A stretch of 64,000 nucleotides of DNA from CAWJMD01 sp963845675. Lineage in GTDB: Bacteria; Actinomycetota; Actinomycetes; Actinomycetales; CAWJMD01. Of the stretch, positions 36,237 through 44,752 are shown in pieces; position 1 is the stretch's first letter; each line of letters starts with the position of its first letter. The DNA lies in contig CAWJSX010000005.1 in the NCBI GenBank assembly GCA_963845675.1, positions 558,001 through 622,000 on the forward strand, given 5' to 3'. A program made the translations under genes and the position numbers. A model generated the notes under the pieces. That model had not been told where the DNA came from and did no database searches. It saw only the letters and a list, made by a program, of their open reading frames with translations.

Positions 36237-37099
36237 TCCCCGTCGACTTCGAGTACGTGGCGCCCGAGAGCATCGACGAGGCGCTGTCCACGCTCGGGCA
36301 GGCCGTCTCGGACGGCACCGACGTCAAGCTGATGGGTGGCGGGCAGAGCCTCCTGCCGGTCCTGCGCCTGCGGCTGGCCGCCCCCGAGCTCGTCATCGAC
36401 CTGAGGCGGGTCGACGGGCTGCAGGGCGTCCGCGACGAGGGCGACCACCTGGTGATCGGGGCGATGACGACCCACGACGCCGTCCACAAGGACGCGCTCG
36501 TAGCCGAGCACGCGGCGCTGCTGCGGGAGGCGGTGGCCACGGTCGCCGACCCCCAGGTACGGCACCGCGGCACCTTCGGCGGCGCCCTGGTGCACGCCGA
36601 CCCGGCGGGGGATCTGCCCGCGACGGTCCTCGCACTCGACGCGCAGATGGTCATCGCGGGTCAGGGCGGCCAGCGGCGGACCGTGACGGCGGCCGACTTC
36701 TTCACCGACCTCTTCTCGACCGCGGTGGGGGAGGACGAGCTGCTCGTCGAGGTGCGTCTCCCCAAGTACACGGGGTGGGGTGCGGACTACCAGAAGTTCA
36801 CACGTGTCGCCCATGCCTGGGCGATCGTCGCGGTGGCTGCCGCGGTGCGCGTGCAGGACGGGCAGATCGCGGAGGCGCGCCTGGGGCTCACCAACATGGG
36901 CTCGGTCCCGGTGCGGGCCGCGACGGTCGAGCAGGCGCTGGTCGGTCGCCCGGCGACCGCCGAGGCGATCCGGCAGGCCGCGCTCCCTGCCGGCGAGGGG
37001 ACGAGCCCGCCCACGGACGCCAACGCCGACGCGGACTACCGGCGGCACCTCGCGGGCGTGCTCGCGGCACGCGCCGTCACAGCCGCGGCAGGGGTCTGA
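36233..37099 (+). CDS. coxM: Molybdenum hydroxylase FAD subunit, CoxM-like
   Basis: A 288-residue protein. LMGGGQSLLPVLRLRLAAPELVIDLRRV is the first FAD pyrophosphate loop. HRGTFGGALVHADPAGDLPATVLALDAQM is the second (the TIGG-type loop), and GWGADYQKFTRVAHAWAIVAVAAAVRV the C-terminal domain. It takes electrons from CoxS and passes them to a quinone or other acceptor at the membrane. ATG 36233 overlaps the coxL stop by 4 nt, so stoichiometric production is expected. A complete gene, usual length. Confidence 0.94.
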   Translation: MIPVDFEYVAPESIDEALSTLGQAVSDGTDVKLMGGGQSLLPVLRLRLAAPELVIDLRRVDGLQGVRDEGDHLVIGAMTTHDAVHKDALVAEHAALLREAVATVADPQVRHRGTFGGALVHADPAGDLPATVLALDAQMVIAGQGGQRRTVTAADFFTDLFSTAVGEDELLVEVRLPKYTGWGADYQKFTRVAHAWAIVAVAAAVRVQDGQIAEARLGLTNMGSVPVRAATVEQALVGRPATAEAIRQAALPAGEGTSPPTDANADADYRRHLAGVLAARAVTAAAGV

Positions 37100-37104
37100 T
37101 CGTC

Positions 37105-37806
37105 ATGGAGCTGCACCACGAGTTCACCGTCCCGATGAGCGTGGACGAGGCCTGGACGGCCTTCAACGACCTGGAGCGGATCGCACCGTGCTTCCCCGGG
37201 GCGGCCATCACCTCGGTGGACGGGGACGACTTCACGGGCACCGCCAAGGTCAAGCTGGGGCCGATCTCGATGCAGTACACGGGCAAGGGGAGGTTCACCG
37301 AGCGCGACCAGGACGCGAAGAGAGCAGTGATCTCGGCCTCGGGGAAGGACAAGCGCGGCAACGGGACGGCGGGCGCAGTGATCACCGCGTCCCTGCACGG
37401 GGAAGGGAGCGCCTCGACGCGCGTGGTCGTCGACACGGACCTCAAGATCACCGGCCGTCCCGCCCAGTTCGGCCGCGGCGTGATCGAGGACGTCGGCGGC
37501 ACGATCCTGGGGCAGTTCGCCGACTGCCTGTCCCGAACCCTGGCCACGTCGGGCGAGGGTGAGCAGGCGGCGTCGGACGCCGACGCCGCGGCGGTCGGCC
37601 CCCCGACGACGGCGGTCCCACCGGCACAGGACGCGGCCCCCGCGCTGAACCCCGCGACGCCGTCGGCTCCCGAGCCGGCCGAGCTGGACCTCGGCTCGGT
37701 GGTGGGGCCGGCGCTGCTGCAGCGGTACTGGCCCGTCGCCGTCGCCGTCGCCGTGACGGCTGTCGTCACCGCGGCCGTCACCTGGCGTGTCGCGAGACGA
37801 CGGTGA
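37105..37806 (+). CDS. coxG: CoxG-like SRPBCC protein with C-terminal membrane anchor
   Basis: A 233-residue protein. The SRPBCC domain (about 1-145) starts MELHHEFTVPMSVDEAWTAFNDLERIAPCFPGAAI and includes GTAKVKLGPISMQYTGKGRFTE and GRPAQFGRGVIEDVGGTILGQFADCL. A Pro/Ala linker (about 150-200) leads to one membrane helix near the end (PVAVAVAVTAVVTAAVTW) followed by RVARRR. CoxG recruits the enzyme to the membrane and has been reported to bind quinone so electrons can enter the respiratory chain. It lies 5 nt after coxM and closes the operon. It is convergent with the WXG100 gene with only 6 nt between stops. Confidence 0.9.
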   Translation: MELHHEFTVPMSVDEAWTAFNDLERIAPCFPGAAITSVDGDDFTGTAKVKLGPISMQYTGKGRFTERDQDAKRAVISASGKDKRGNGTAGAVITASLHGEGSASTRVVVDTDLKITGRPAQFGRGVIEDVGGTILGQFADCLSRTLATSGEGEQAASDADAAAVGPPTTAVPPAQDAAPALNPATPSAPEPAELDLGSVVGPALLQRYWPVAVAVAVTAVVTAAVTWRVARRR

Positions 37807-37812
37807 CTCGGC

Positions 37813-38103
37813 TCAGCGGCTGAACATGCGCGCCGTCGCCTGCTCCGCGTCGGCGTACGTCGTGGCCGCGACGGCGAGCGCGGTGCTGACCTGCTCGAGG
37901 GAGGCCTTCACGCGCTCCTGGGTGCCGCGCCAGTCCTCGACGACCACCTGGAACTGGCTCGCCGCCTGACCCTTCCAGCTGCCCTGCAGGTCGAGCAGGT
38001 TGCGCATCATCCGGTCGACCTCTGCGCTGATCGTGGCCACCGACCCGCGTACCGCCGTGCTCGCCGTGCTGACCTGCGCGCTGTCCACCTCGAAGCGGCT
38101 CAT
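37813..38103 (-). CDS. WXG100-family small protein
   Basis: A 96-residue helical hairpin protein. SRFEVDSAQVSTASTAVRGSVATISAEVDRMMRNLLDLQGSWKGQAASQFQVVVEDWRGTQERVKASLEQVSTALAVAATTYADAEQ has the central W-x-G turn as SWKG and the secretion-like YxxxE as YADAE near the end. Such proteins are ESX/type VII substrates that form dimers. The start is ATG 38103, preceded by GGGAGGA. No eccC ATPase or other ESX gene is in the window, so it is an orphan here; export would need a system elsewhere. Confidence 0.88.
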   Translation of the reverse strand: MSRFEVDSAQVSTASTAVRGSVATISAEVDRMMRNLLDLQGSWKGQAASQFQVVVEDWRGTQERVKASLEQVSTALAVAATTYADAEQATARMFSR

Positions 38104-38230
38104 GACGTCCTCCCTCGTCTGGGGAGACCGGGCGGCCTCCAGGTCGTCATCGAACAGGAGGCCACCGGCGTCTCGCCGGGGTTGTCCACAGGGCGTCGGA
38201 GAGCCCCCAGGCGGGGGACCTGGCACAGGC

Positions 38231-38893
38231 TCAGGTCTCGGACCGACCGAGCGCCCGGCCCAGCTCGTCGATCTCCGCGGTCACCTGCGCCCGGGCGTGC
38301 TCCTCCCACAACCCGCGCCCGACGACGGTGGCGAAGATCGAGGGTCGACGGACCAGCCGCATGAGGACGGCGGCCCGCCCGCGCGCGAACGCCGCGTCGT
38401 CGACGTGCGCGTACTCGGCACGCACCCCCTCGACGTACCGGCGGTACCGATCCGGCGGCGCGGCGAGGACGGCCAGGTCGGCGTCGAGGAGGGCGTCGCG
38501 CTCGGGATCGTCCGCGGAGGTGAGGCGGTCGTGGTCGACCGTGGCCAGCACGAGGTCGGCGATCCGGCCGATGGCCCTCGGCCCGACCCCGAGACGTCCG
38601 AGCACCGTCCTCGCCAGAGCGGCGCTCGCCCGCTCGTCGTCGCCGGGCTCACCCGCGTAGACGGCGTCGTGGAACCAGGCGGTCAGCACCGCGACGGGGC
38701 TCGCGGCACCGAGGTCGTCCAAGCGGGCCAGCACCTCCCCCAGGTGCTCGGTGTCGTGGTACCCGCGGTGCGGCTCCGACCACCGGGCCAGCAGGTCCTC
38801 CGTGGCCGCCTCGAGCTCGCCCACGGTGGCACCCGCCCCGACCGCACGGCACGCGGCCGCGAACGTGTCCCGGGGGACGCCGGGCCGCGTCAC
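38231..38893 (-). CDS. HD-domain phosphohydrolase-like protein
   Basis: A 220-residue protein. YHDTEHLGEVLARLDDL has the first HD-type His-Asp, LTAWFHDAVYAGEPGDDERASAAL the paired HD that binds the metal, and ADLVLATVDHDR a further Asp/His. This pattern fits small predicted metal-dependent HD hydrolases. The GTG start at 38893 overlaps the HelD stop by 4 nt, so it is made with the RNA-polymerase recycling helicase. A role in nucleotide or alarmone metabolism would suit that partner but is inference. Confidence 0.85.
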   Translation of the reverse strand: MTRPGVPRDTFAAACRAVGAGATVGELEAATEDLLARWSEPHRGYHDTEHLGEVLARLDDLGAASPVAVLTAWFHDAVYAGEPGDDERASAALARTVLGRLGVGPRAIGRIADLVLATVDHDRLTSADDPERDALLDADLAVLAAPPDRYRRYVEGVRAEYAHVDDAAFARGRAAVLMRLVRRPSIFATVVGRGLWEEHARAQVTAEIDELGRALGRSET

Positions 38894-40947
38894 GCTGCCA
38901 GCTCGTGCGGGAGCGGCCGGTGGTGGACGACCGCGAGACCCGTCACGGCGCGGGTCAGCACCACGTAGAGGCGGCGCAGGCCCGTGCGGCGGTCCGGCTC
39001 GGCGTCGACCAGGTCAGCCGGCTCGACCAGCACCACCCGGTCGAACTCGAGACCCTTCGCGAGGCTCGCCGCGACCACGTGCACGCGGTGCGCGGCGTCC
39101 TCGTGCTGGCGACCCAGCACCAACGGGTCGAGTCCCGCGCCGGTCAGCGTCCGCGCAGCGTCGTCCACGACCGCGTCCGCCACGATCACCCCGACCGAGC
39201 CGGGCTCGACGAGCGCGACGCGGACCTGCTCCAGCACGCTGGGCCACAGGCCGGCGGGCTCGGTCACCACCAGCAGGTCGGCCCGGCCCGGGTCCGTGCG
39301 CACCGAGACCGGGGGCCCGAGCCCGGGTGCGATCGTGGGCAGCAGCCGGGCGGCCAGGTCGATCACGGCGGACGGGACACGGAAGCCCCGCTCCAGCACC
39401 TCCAGGTGCGCGGACGGCTGCCCCAGGTGCTCGAGGGCCTCCTCCCAGGACCGGGCGGCCCAGGGCGTCGTCCCCTGCGCGAGGTCGCCGAGCACCGTGA
39501 CCGATCCGGTCGACGCGCGGCGTCCGACGGCCCGCAGCTGCATCGCCGACAGGTCCTGCGCCTCGTCCAGCACGACGTGGCCGAGGCTGGTGGTGCGATT
39601 GAGCAGGTCGGCTACCTCGTCGGCCAGCACGCTGTCGGCGACCGACCACGGCGCCGACTTCGCGCCGCGCGGCGGCTTCCGCCACAGCAGGGTCTCCTGC
39701 TCGTCGTCGGTGAGGACGCCGTCCGCGCAGGCCGCGAGGAACGCCGGGTCGCCCCACAGTCGCGCGAGGACCCGGGCCGGGTCGAGGGCCGGCCAGGCCG
39801 TCCTCACCCAGGCGCGGACGGGAGCGCTCCGAGCCACAGCATCCTGGATGCGGTCGTCCGGCGACTCCCCGGCTCGCTCCATCTGCACCAGGATGGCGTG
39901 CGCGAGGCGCTGCGGCAGAAGGGATCTCGCTGCCGAGTAGCGCACGCCCCGCGCGGCCAGCTCGCCGACGATGTCGGTGAGGTCATAGCTCGGCACGCGC
40001 CAGCGCCGCACCCCCCGTGGGAGCACCAAGGGCTCGCCCGAGGCCACGGCCGCGAGGTCGACGTGCTGCCAGACCGCGCGTCGCAGCACCTCGGCCATCC
40101 TCGCGTCGCCCTTGAGGCTCGCCTCGTCGACCGGCTCGTCGCGCCGGCGGGCCGGCAGCGCCGTCCCGACGAGCGCCTCGACCGTCGTGTGCTGCACGGA
40201 GATCTCGCCGAGCGAGGGCAGCACGGCTCCGACGTGCTCCAGGAAGGCCTCGTTGGGTCCGACGACGAGGACACCGGTCCTCGAGAGCCGGTCTCCGAAG
40301 GCGTACAGCAGCCAGGCCGCGCGGTGCAGCCCGACGGCCGTCTTGCCGGTGCCGGGTGCGCCCTGCACGCAGATCGACGTGGTCACGTCCGCGCGCACGA
40401 TCTCGTCCTGCTCGGGCTGGATCGTGGCGACGATGTCGCGCATCGGGCCGACGCGCGGCCGTTCGATCTCCCGCGCCAGGATCTCGCTGTGCACCCGCCC
40501 GTCGCCTGTCGTGGGCTCGGCTCCCGACACCTGCTCGTCCTCGAAGCCCGTCAGCTGCCCGCCCTCGACGCCGAACCGCCGGCGCCGGCGCACGCCCTCG
40601 GGCTGGGCCGGGCTGGCGCGGTAGAAGGCGCGGGAGACCGGGGCTCGCCAGTCGATGACGACGGGATCGCCTGAGCCGTCCGCGATGTGGCGTCGCCCGA
40701 TGTACCAGCAGCGACCGTCGTCGTGGTCGGTGCGTCCGAAGAACACGGTGCTCGACGGGTCGTCGGTGAGCGCCCTGATGCGTGCCGCGAGGGTCGCGCC
40801 CAGCACCTGGTCGGACACCCAGTCACCGCCCTGCACCTCCAGCGCCGCGGTACGACGCCGCATCCGGTCCAGCTCGGCCCGGGCCCGCGCCAGGTACGCC
40901 TGCTCGGCGGCCAGCTCGGTGGTGGTGCCGGAGTCGACGGCGGGCAC
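38890..40947 (-). CDS. HelD-like RNA polymerase-associated SF1 ATPase
   Basis: A 685-residue protein with GTG start 40947 and GAGGTGATC before it. The N-terminal coiled coil (LAAEQAYLARARAELDRMRRRTAAL) inserts into the secondary channel of RNA polymerase in HelD. IDWRAPVSRAFYRA is the family motif. VQGAPGTGKTAVGLHRAAWLLY is Walker A, HVVLDEAQDLSAMQLRAVGRR Walker B, VLGDLAQGTTPWA motif III and LEFDRVVLVEP motif V. HelD releases stalled polymerase from DNA; some actinobacterial relatives give rifamycin tolerance. It is co-transcribed with the HD protein. There is no sign of transfer. Confidence 0.9.
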   Translation of the reverse strand: MPAVDSGTTTELAAEQAYLARARAELDRMRRRTAALEVQGGDWVSDQVLGATLAARIRALTDDPSSTVFFGRTDHDDGRCWYIGRRHIADGSGDPVVIDWRAPVSRAFYRASPAQPEGVRRRRRFGVEGGQLTGFEDEQVSGAEPTTGDGRVHSEILAREIERPRVGPMRDIVATIQPEQDEIVRADVTTSICVQGAPGTGKTAVGLHRAAWLLYAFGDRLSRTGVLVVGPNEAFLEHVGAVLPSLGEISVQHTTVEALVGTALPARRRDEPVDEASLKGDARMAEVLRRAVWQHVDLAAVASGEPLVLPRGVRRWRVPSYDLTDIVGELAARGVRYSAARSLLPQRLAHAILVQMERAGESPDDRIQDAVARSAPVRAWVRTAWPALDPARVLARLWGDPAFLAACADGVLTDDEQETLLWRKPPRGAKSAPWSVADSVLADEVADLLNRTTSLGHVVLDEAQDLSAMQLRAVGRRASTGSVTVLGDLAQGTTPWAARSWEEALEHLGQPSAHLEVLERGFRVPSAVIDLAARLLPTIAPGLGPPVSVRTDPGRADLLVVTEPAGLWPSVLEQVRVALVEPGSVGVIVADAVVDDAARTLTGAGLDPLVLGRQHEDAAHRVHVVAASLAKGLEFDRVVLVEPADLVDAEPDRRTGLRRLYVVLTRAVTGLAVVHHRPLPHELAA

Positions 40948-40964
40948 GACGGATCACCTCGTCA

Positions 40965-41000
40965 CACGGTGGGGGAGGCGTCAGCCTAACCCCCACCGTG
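40965..41000 (-). terminator. Terminator at the end of the htrA-like gene
   Basis: CACGGTGGGGG (40965-40975) pairs with CCCCCACCGTG (40990-41000), and AGGC-GTCA-GCCT inside forms a stacked inner stem. It lies just past the stop of the protease (41017) on the same strand and before the HelD start at 40947, so it separates the two operons. Confidence 0.75.
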
Positions 41001-41016
41001 CGACGTGGGGCCGCCG

Positions 41017-42297
41017 TCAGCCCTCGGGACGGGTTCCCAGGGTGACGGCCACCTCGACGCTGCTGCCGTCGCGCACGATGCCGAGCGTGGCCTCGTCGCC
41101 GGGCGCGCGCTCGCGGATCTGGGCGGTGAGCGACTCGGCGCCGCTCACGCCCTCGCCGTCCACGCTGACGACGACGTCGTCCGCACGCAGACCGGCCGCG
41201 GCCGCGGGGGTCCCCTCGGTGACGGACGCGACGACGGCACCCTCGCGGGTGGTGCCGTCCGCGGTGCCCGCCCCGTCGGTCAGGGAGACGCCGAGCCAGG
41301 CGTGGGTCGCGGTCCCCCCGTCGATCAGCTCGGTGGCGATGCGCTCGGCCTCGTTGACGGGGATGGCGAAGCCGACGCCGATGCTGCCGGACTGGCCCGA
41401 GCCCGAGGCCGTGCTGGCGATCGAGGACGGGATGCCGATCAGCCGTCCGGCGGCGTCGACGAGCGCGCCACCGGAGTTGCCGGGGTTGATCGCGGCGTCG
41501 GTCTGGATCGCGTTGGTCACGACCGGCTCCGTCGCGGTCCCTCCCTGGTCGAAGGGGCTGGCCGACTCGCCGGCCGTCGTCACGGGGCGGTCGGTCGCGG
41601 ACACGATGCCCGTCGTCACGGTGTCGGGGAGCCCGAGCGGGTTGCCCACCGCCATCACCGGCTGGCCGACGGTCACCTCGTCCGAGTCGCCGAGCGTCGC
41701 CGGGACGAGGTCGGCCGGCGGGTCGGCGATCTGCACGACCGCGAGGTCGGTGGCGGGGTCGAGGCCCACGACGGAGACGTCCTGGAAGACCCTGCCGTCG
41801 GCCAGCGTGACCTGGATGGACGCCCTGCCGCCGGCCCCGGTCACCACGTGGTTGTTGGTGAGGATGCGGCCCTGGTCGTCGAGCACGACGCCTGAGCCCT
41901 CGCCGCCACCGGAGGCTCCGCTCACCTGGATGCTCACCACGGACGGTGAGACCGCCGCGGCCACGGCGGTCCAGTCCACGGCGTCGGTGCCCGTGACGTC
42001 CAGCGGCGCCGTCGGTGCGTCGGCGGAGGCCTGGCCGGTCGAGGAGGTCGTCGCCGGACCGTTGTCCAGCGCGGTCACGACGCCGACGCTGAGGCCGCTG
42101 GCCAGGACCGCGGAGCCGAGCCCGGCCAGCACGAGGGCGCCCCAGCCGGGACGGCGTCGGGGGTGGGGTCCTGAGTGTGGGGTGGGCTCTGTCGGAGGGA
42201 GGATCGGCGGGCCCTGCGGCGGGGGGAACGACGCCGCCGGCCACGGGCTGGGCGGCGGGAGCGGTCGGGAGGTCTCGGGGGTGTGCAGCTGGGTCAT
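41017..42297 (-). CDS. HtrA/DegP-like trypsin-type serine protease with PDZ domain (PepD-like)
   Basis: A 426-residue protein. A Pro-rich cytosolic head (1-50) is followed by a membrane helix (about 53-76). The trypsin-like domain has His150 (LTNNHVV), Asp184 (DLAVVQI) and Ser275 (NPGNSGGAL). The C-terminal PDZ domain (about 330-426) contains GLRADDVVVSVDGEGV. It is an envelope protease/chaperone that degrades or refolds damaged extracytoplasmic proteins. GAGGTGAG precedes the ATG. It follows the kinase and regulator genes, the same order as mprA-mprB-pepD of mycobacteria, and has a regulator-box-like repeat and a TCTACT -10 upstream. Confidence 0.92.
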   Translation of the reverse strand: MTQLHTPETSRPLPPPSPWPAASFPPPQGPPILPPTEPTPHSGPHPRRRPGWGALVLAGLGSAVLASGLSVGVVTALDNGPATTSSTGQASADAPTAPLDVTGTDAVDWTAVAAAVSPSVVSIQVSGASGGGEGSGVVLDDQGRILTNNHVVTGAGGRASIQVTLADGRVFQDVSVVGLDPATDLAVVQIADPPADLVPATLGDSDEVTVGQPVMAVGNPLGLPDTVTTGIVSATDRPVTTAGESASPFDQGGTATEPVVTNAIQTDAAINPGNSGGALVDAAGRLIGIPSSIASTASGSGQSGSIGVGFAIPVNEAERIATELIDGGTATHAWLGVSLTDGAGTADGTTREGAVVASVTEGTPAAAAGLRADDVVVSVDGEGVSGAESLTAQIRERAPGDEATLGIVRDGSSVEVAVTLGTRPEG

Positions 42298-42374
42298 CGG
42301 GGTCTCACCTCAGGGGCAGCGGTGCGGGGACCACACCAGTAGAGGGGATGGACCTGCGACGACCCCGAGTGCTT

Positions 42375-42393
42375 CCTGGGAGTCCGCTGGGTG
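42375..42393 (-). promoter_or_regulatory. Direct repeat resembling a response-regulator box upstream of htrA-like gene
   Basis: On the minus strand CACCCAGC, 3 nt, CTCCCAGG, then GAAG. The 8-bp half-sites have an 11-bp period, one helical turn, as for OmpR-family dimers. A TCTACT -10 lies at 42343-42338 and has no good -35, so the boxes sit where an activator would. The same CTCCCAGGAA sequence occurs before the regulator gene. Confidence 0.5.
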
Positions 42394-42431
42394 GAGGGGC
42401 GCCGTCGGTCGGGTGCCCGGGCACGAGCTCG

Positions 42432-43955
42432 CTACGCCAGCACGCCGCCGTGCTGACGGGACGGCTCGTGCGGGTCGGACGCCCGCGTCGGCAGCGACAC
42501 CTCGAACGTGGCACCGCCGCCCGGGGTCGGCAGTACGCGGGCAGTTCCTCCGTGCGCGTCGACGATCGCGGCCACGATCGCGAGGCCCAGGCCGGACCCT
42601 CCGCCGGAGCCGCGCGTGCGTGAGGGGTCGGCCCGGAAGAAGCGCTCGAAGATCTGCTGCGCCTGCTCGTGGGGCACCCCAGGGCCGTGGTCCACGACCC
42701 GCACGACAGCCTCGTGCCCGCGGTGGCCGACCTCGATCGAGATCGGCGAACCGGTTGGCGTGTGCCGGATCGCGTTCGCCATCAGGTTGGTCACGACCTG
42801 CCGGAGGGTCGGCTCGTCGCCGGTCGCCGGCGTCGGGCGCGGCTCGACCTGTCCGTCGAGCCCGGCAAGGGTCACCTTCCGGTCCGGCGCCAGCGCGTGG
42901 GCGTCGTGCACGGCGTCACCCGCCAGCACGAGCAGGTCGACCTCCCGGTGCTGGAGGGGACGCTGGGCATCCATGCGCGCCAGCACCAGCAGGTCCTCGA
43001 CGAGGCCGCCCATCCGGGTCGACTCGTCCTCGATGCGGCGGAACGCGTTGGCGACGTCGTCCGGGGTGGCGACGGCGCCCATCCGGTACAGCTCCGCGAA
43101 ACCCCGCACCGCCGCCAGCGGTGTGCGGAGCTCGTGGCTGGCATCGCCGACGAAGCGCCGCATCTTCGCCTCGCTCGCCTCCCGGGCCGCCAACGTGGTC
43201 TCGATCCGGTCGAGCATGCCGTTGACGGCACCGCCGAGACGACCTACCTCGGTGCCGGGCCAGTCGTCGGCGACCCGGCGGGTGGTGTCGCCGGAGGCGA
43301 AGGCGGCCGACACGTCCTCGACGTCGCGCAGGGGCCGGAAGGCACGGCGTACGGCCAGCCACCCCAGCAGCCCGCACGCCGCCGTGACCAGCAGGCCGAG
43401 GGCGATCAGCCGGAGCCCGAGCTGCGACACGGCCGCCGTCACGTCGTCGAGTGGAAGGGCGACCGTGACGGTCACCGGCTCACCGGTGGACTGGAGCCGA
43501 CCCGGCACGGTCAGGGCACGCCACGTCATCGAGCCGTCCGCGGACGGTGCGTCGTAGGGCGCGTCCCCTCGGCTCTCGGCCTCGGCCAGGGTGACCGTGC
43601 CCAGCTCGGGCGGGGACCCGTCCCGGCGCACGGGGCCGTCGACACGCAGCACCCTGCCACTGCTGTCGGCCAGTTCGACGTAGAACTGGCTGGGGCCGTC
43701 GTTGCCCTCGCCCCCGTTGCGTGGAGCCAGGATGTTCTGGAGGCCGCGCGGGTCGGCGAGCGCCTCCCGCAGCTGACGGTCCTTCTGGTCGACGAGAACC
43801 GGCTTGAGCACCGTGAGCGTGAGCACCCCCGTGGCGAACAACGCGATCACCAGAAGCGCCGTGACGACCGACAGCAGGCGGGCGCGCAGCGAGAGCCGCT
43901 GCCACGGCCGCCGCGGCAGCTGGGCGGGGTGCGTCGTGGGGACCGCCGTGCTCAC
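42432..43955 (-). CDS. Two-component sensor histidine kinase, MprB-like
   Basis: A 507-residue kinase. Membrane helix 1 is about 27-50 (LLSVVTALLVIALFATGVLTLTVL), an extracytoplasmic sensor spans about 51-180, and helix 2 is about 181-203. A HAMP domain follows, then HisKA with His274 (GDASHELRTPLAAVRGFAELYRMG). HATPase_c has N box NLMANAIRHTPTG, G1 VVDHGPGVP and G2 GSGGGSGLGLAIV. It senses envelope stress and phosphorylates the regulator whose gene ends within its start (GTGA overlap, 43952-43955). Confidence 0.93.
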   Translation of the reverse strand: MSTAVPTTHPAQLPRRPWQRLSLRARLLSVVTALLVIALFATGVLTLTVLKPVLVDQKDRQLREALADPRGLQNILAPRNGGEGNDGPSQFYVELADSSGRVLRVDGPVRRDGSPPELGTVTLAEAESRGDAPYDAPSADGSMTWRALTVPGRLQSTGEPVTVTVALPLDDVTAAVSQLGLRLIALGLLVTAACGLLGWLAVRRAFRPLRDVEDVSAAFASGDTTRRVADDWPGTEVGRLGGAVNGMLDRIETTLAAREASEAKMRRFVGDASHELRTPLAAVRGFAELYRMGAVATPDDVANAFRRIEDESTRMGGLVEDLLVLARMDAQRPLQHREVDLLVLAGDAVHDAHALAPDRKVTLAGLDGQVEPRPTPATGDEPTLRQVVTNLMANAIRHTPTGSPISIEVGHRGHEAVVRVVDHGPGVPHEQAQQIFERFFRADPSRTRGSGGGSGLGLAIVAAIVDAHGGTARVLPTPGGGATFEVSLPTRASDPHEPSRQHGGVLA

Positions 43956-44683
43956 GCGGCTTCCGGTGGCAGCCGCAGCACGTACCCCACGCCGCGTCGT
44001 GTGTGGATCAGGGGCGCCCAGTCGGGCCTTCCCTCCGGAGCGGTGTCGACCTTGCGACGCAGGTAGGAGATGTACGACTCGACGATCCCCGCCTCGCCGC
44101 TGAAGTCGTAGTTCCAGACGTGGTCGAGGATCTGGGCCTTCGACAGCACCCGGTTCGGGTTGAGCATCAGGTACCGCAGCAGCTTGAACTCCGTCGGGGA
44201 GAGATCGATGTCGTGCCCCGCCCGGCGCACCTCGTGCGAGTCCTCGTCGAGCTCGAGGTCGTGGAAGACGAGCCGCCCCTCGGCCGCGTCGGCACCCGCC
44301 CCGGTGCGGCGCAGGATGGCGCGGATCCGCGCCACGACCTCCTCCAGGCTGAAGGGCTTCGTGACGTAGTCGTCCCCGCCGACCGTCAGGCCGGTCACGC
44401 GGTCCGCGACGTCGTCCTTGGCGGTGAGGAACAGGACCGGGGTGTCGCGGCCGCGTTCGCGCAGACGACGCGTCACGCCGAAGCCGTCGAGGCCGGGCAT
44501 CATCACGTCGAGCACGAGGAGGTCGGGGCGGACCTTCTCGGCCACGGACAGGGCCTGGTCGCCGTCCGAGGCCGTGTGCACCTCGAAGCCGGCGAAGCGC
44601 AGCGACGTCGACAGGAGCTCGCGGATGGTCGGCTCGTCGTCGACGACGAGCAGCCGGGCCTCGGGGGTGCTGGACCTGTTCAC
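43952..44683 (-). CDS. OmpR-family response regulator, MprA-like
   Basis: A 243-residue protein. The receiver domain (8-125) has acidic pocket VVDDEPT, phosphoacceptor Asp59 (LLVLDVMMPGLDGFG), the Thr of LFLTAKD and Lys of YVTKPFSLEE. The winged-helix domain follows (LVFHDLELDEDSHEV ... LSPTEFKLLRYLMLNPNRVLSKAQILDHVWNYDF ... VESYISYLRRKVD ... IHTRRGVGYVLR). It binds direct-repeat DNA when phosphorylated. It is the first gene of a regulator-kinase-protease row, with a direct repeat 21 nt before its GTG, indicating autoregulation. Confidence 0.94.
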   Translation of the reverse strand: MNRSSTPEARLLVVDDEPTIRELLSTSLRFAGFEVHTASDGDQALSVAEKVRPDLLVLDVMMPGLDGFGVTRRLRERGRDTPVLFLTAKDDVADRVTGLTVGGDDYVTKPFSLEEVVARIRAILRRTGAGADAAEGRLVFHDLELDEDSHEVRRAGHDIDLSPTEFKLLRYLMLNPNRVLSKAQILDHVWNYDFSGEAGIVESYISYLRRKVDTAPEGRPDWAPLIHTRRGVGYVLRLPPEAA

Positions 44684-44704
44684 GTCCTCAGGGTGCCCGT
44701 CGTT

Positions 44705-44723
44705 CCTGGGAGACGCCTGGGAG
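44705..44723 (-). promoter_or_regulatory. Direct repeat CTCCCAGG-N3-CTCCCAGG before the response regulator gene
   Basis: Two identical 8-bp half-sites (minus strand 44723-44716 and 44712-44705) are separated by 3 nt and followed by AAC. This matches the 8+3+8 layout before the htrA-like gene, so both are probably bound by the same OmpR-family regulator. It is 21 nt from the start codon, closer than usual. Confidence 0.5.
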
Positions 44724-44752
44724 GCTGCTGGGCATGAGCGGCCGACGGGTGG

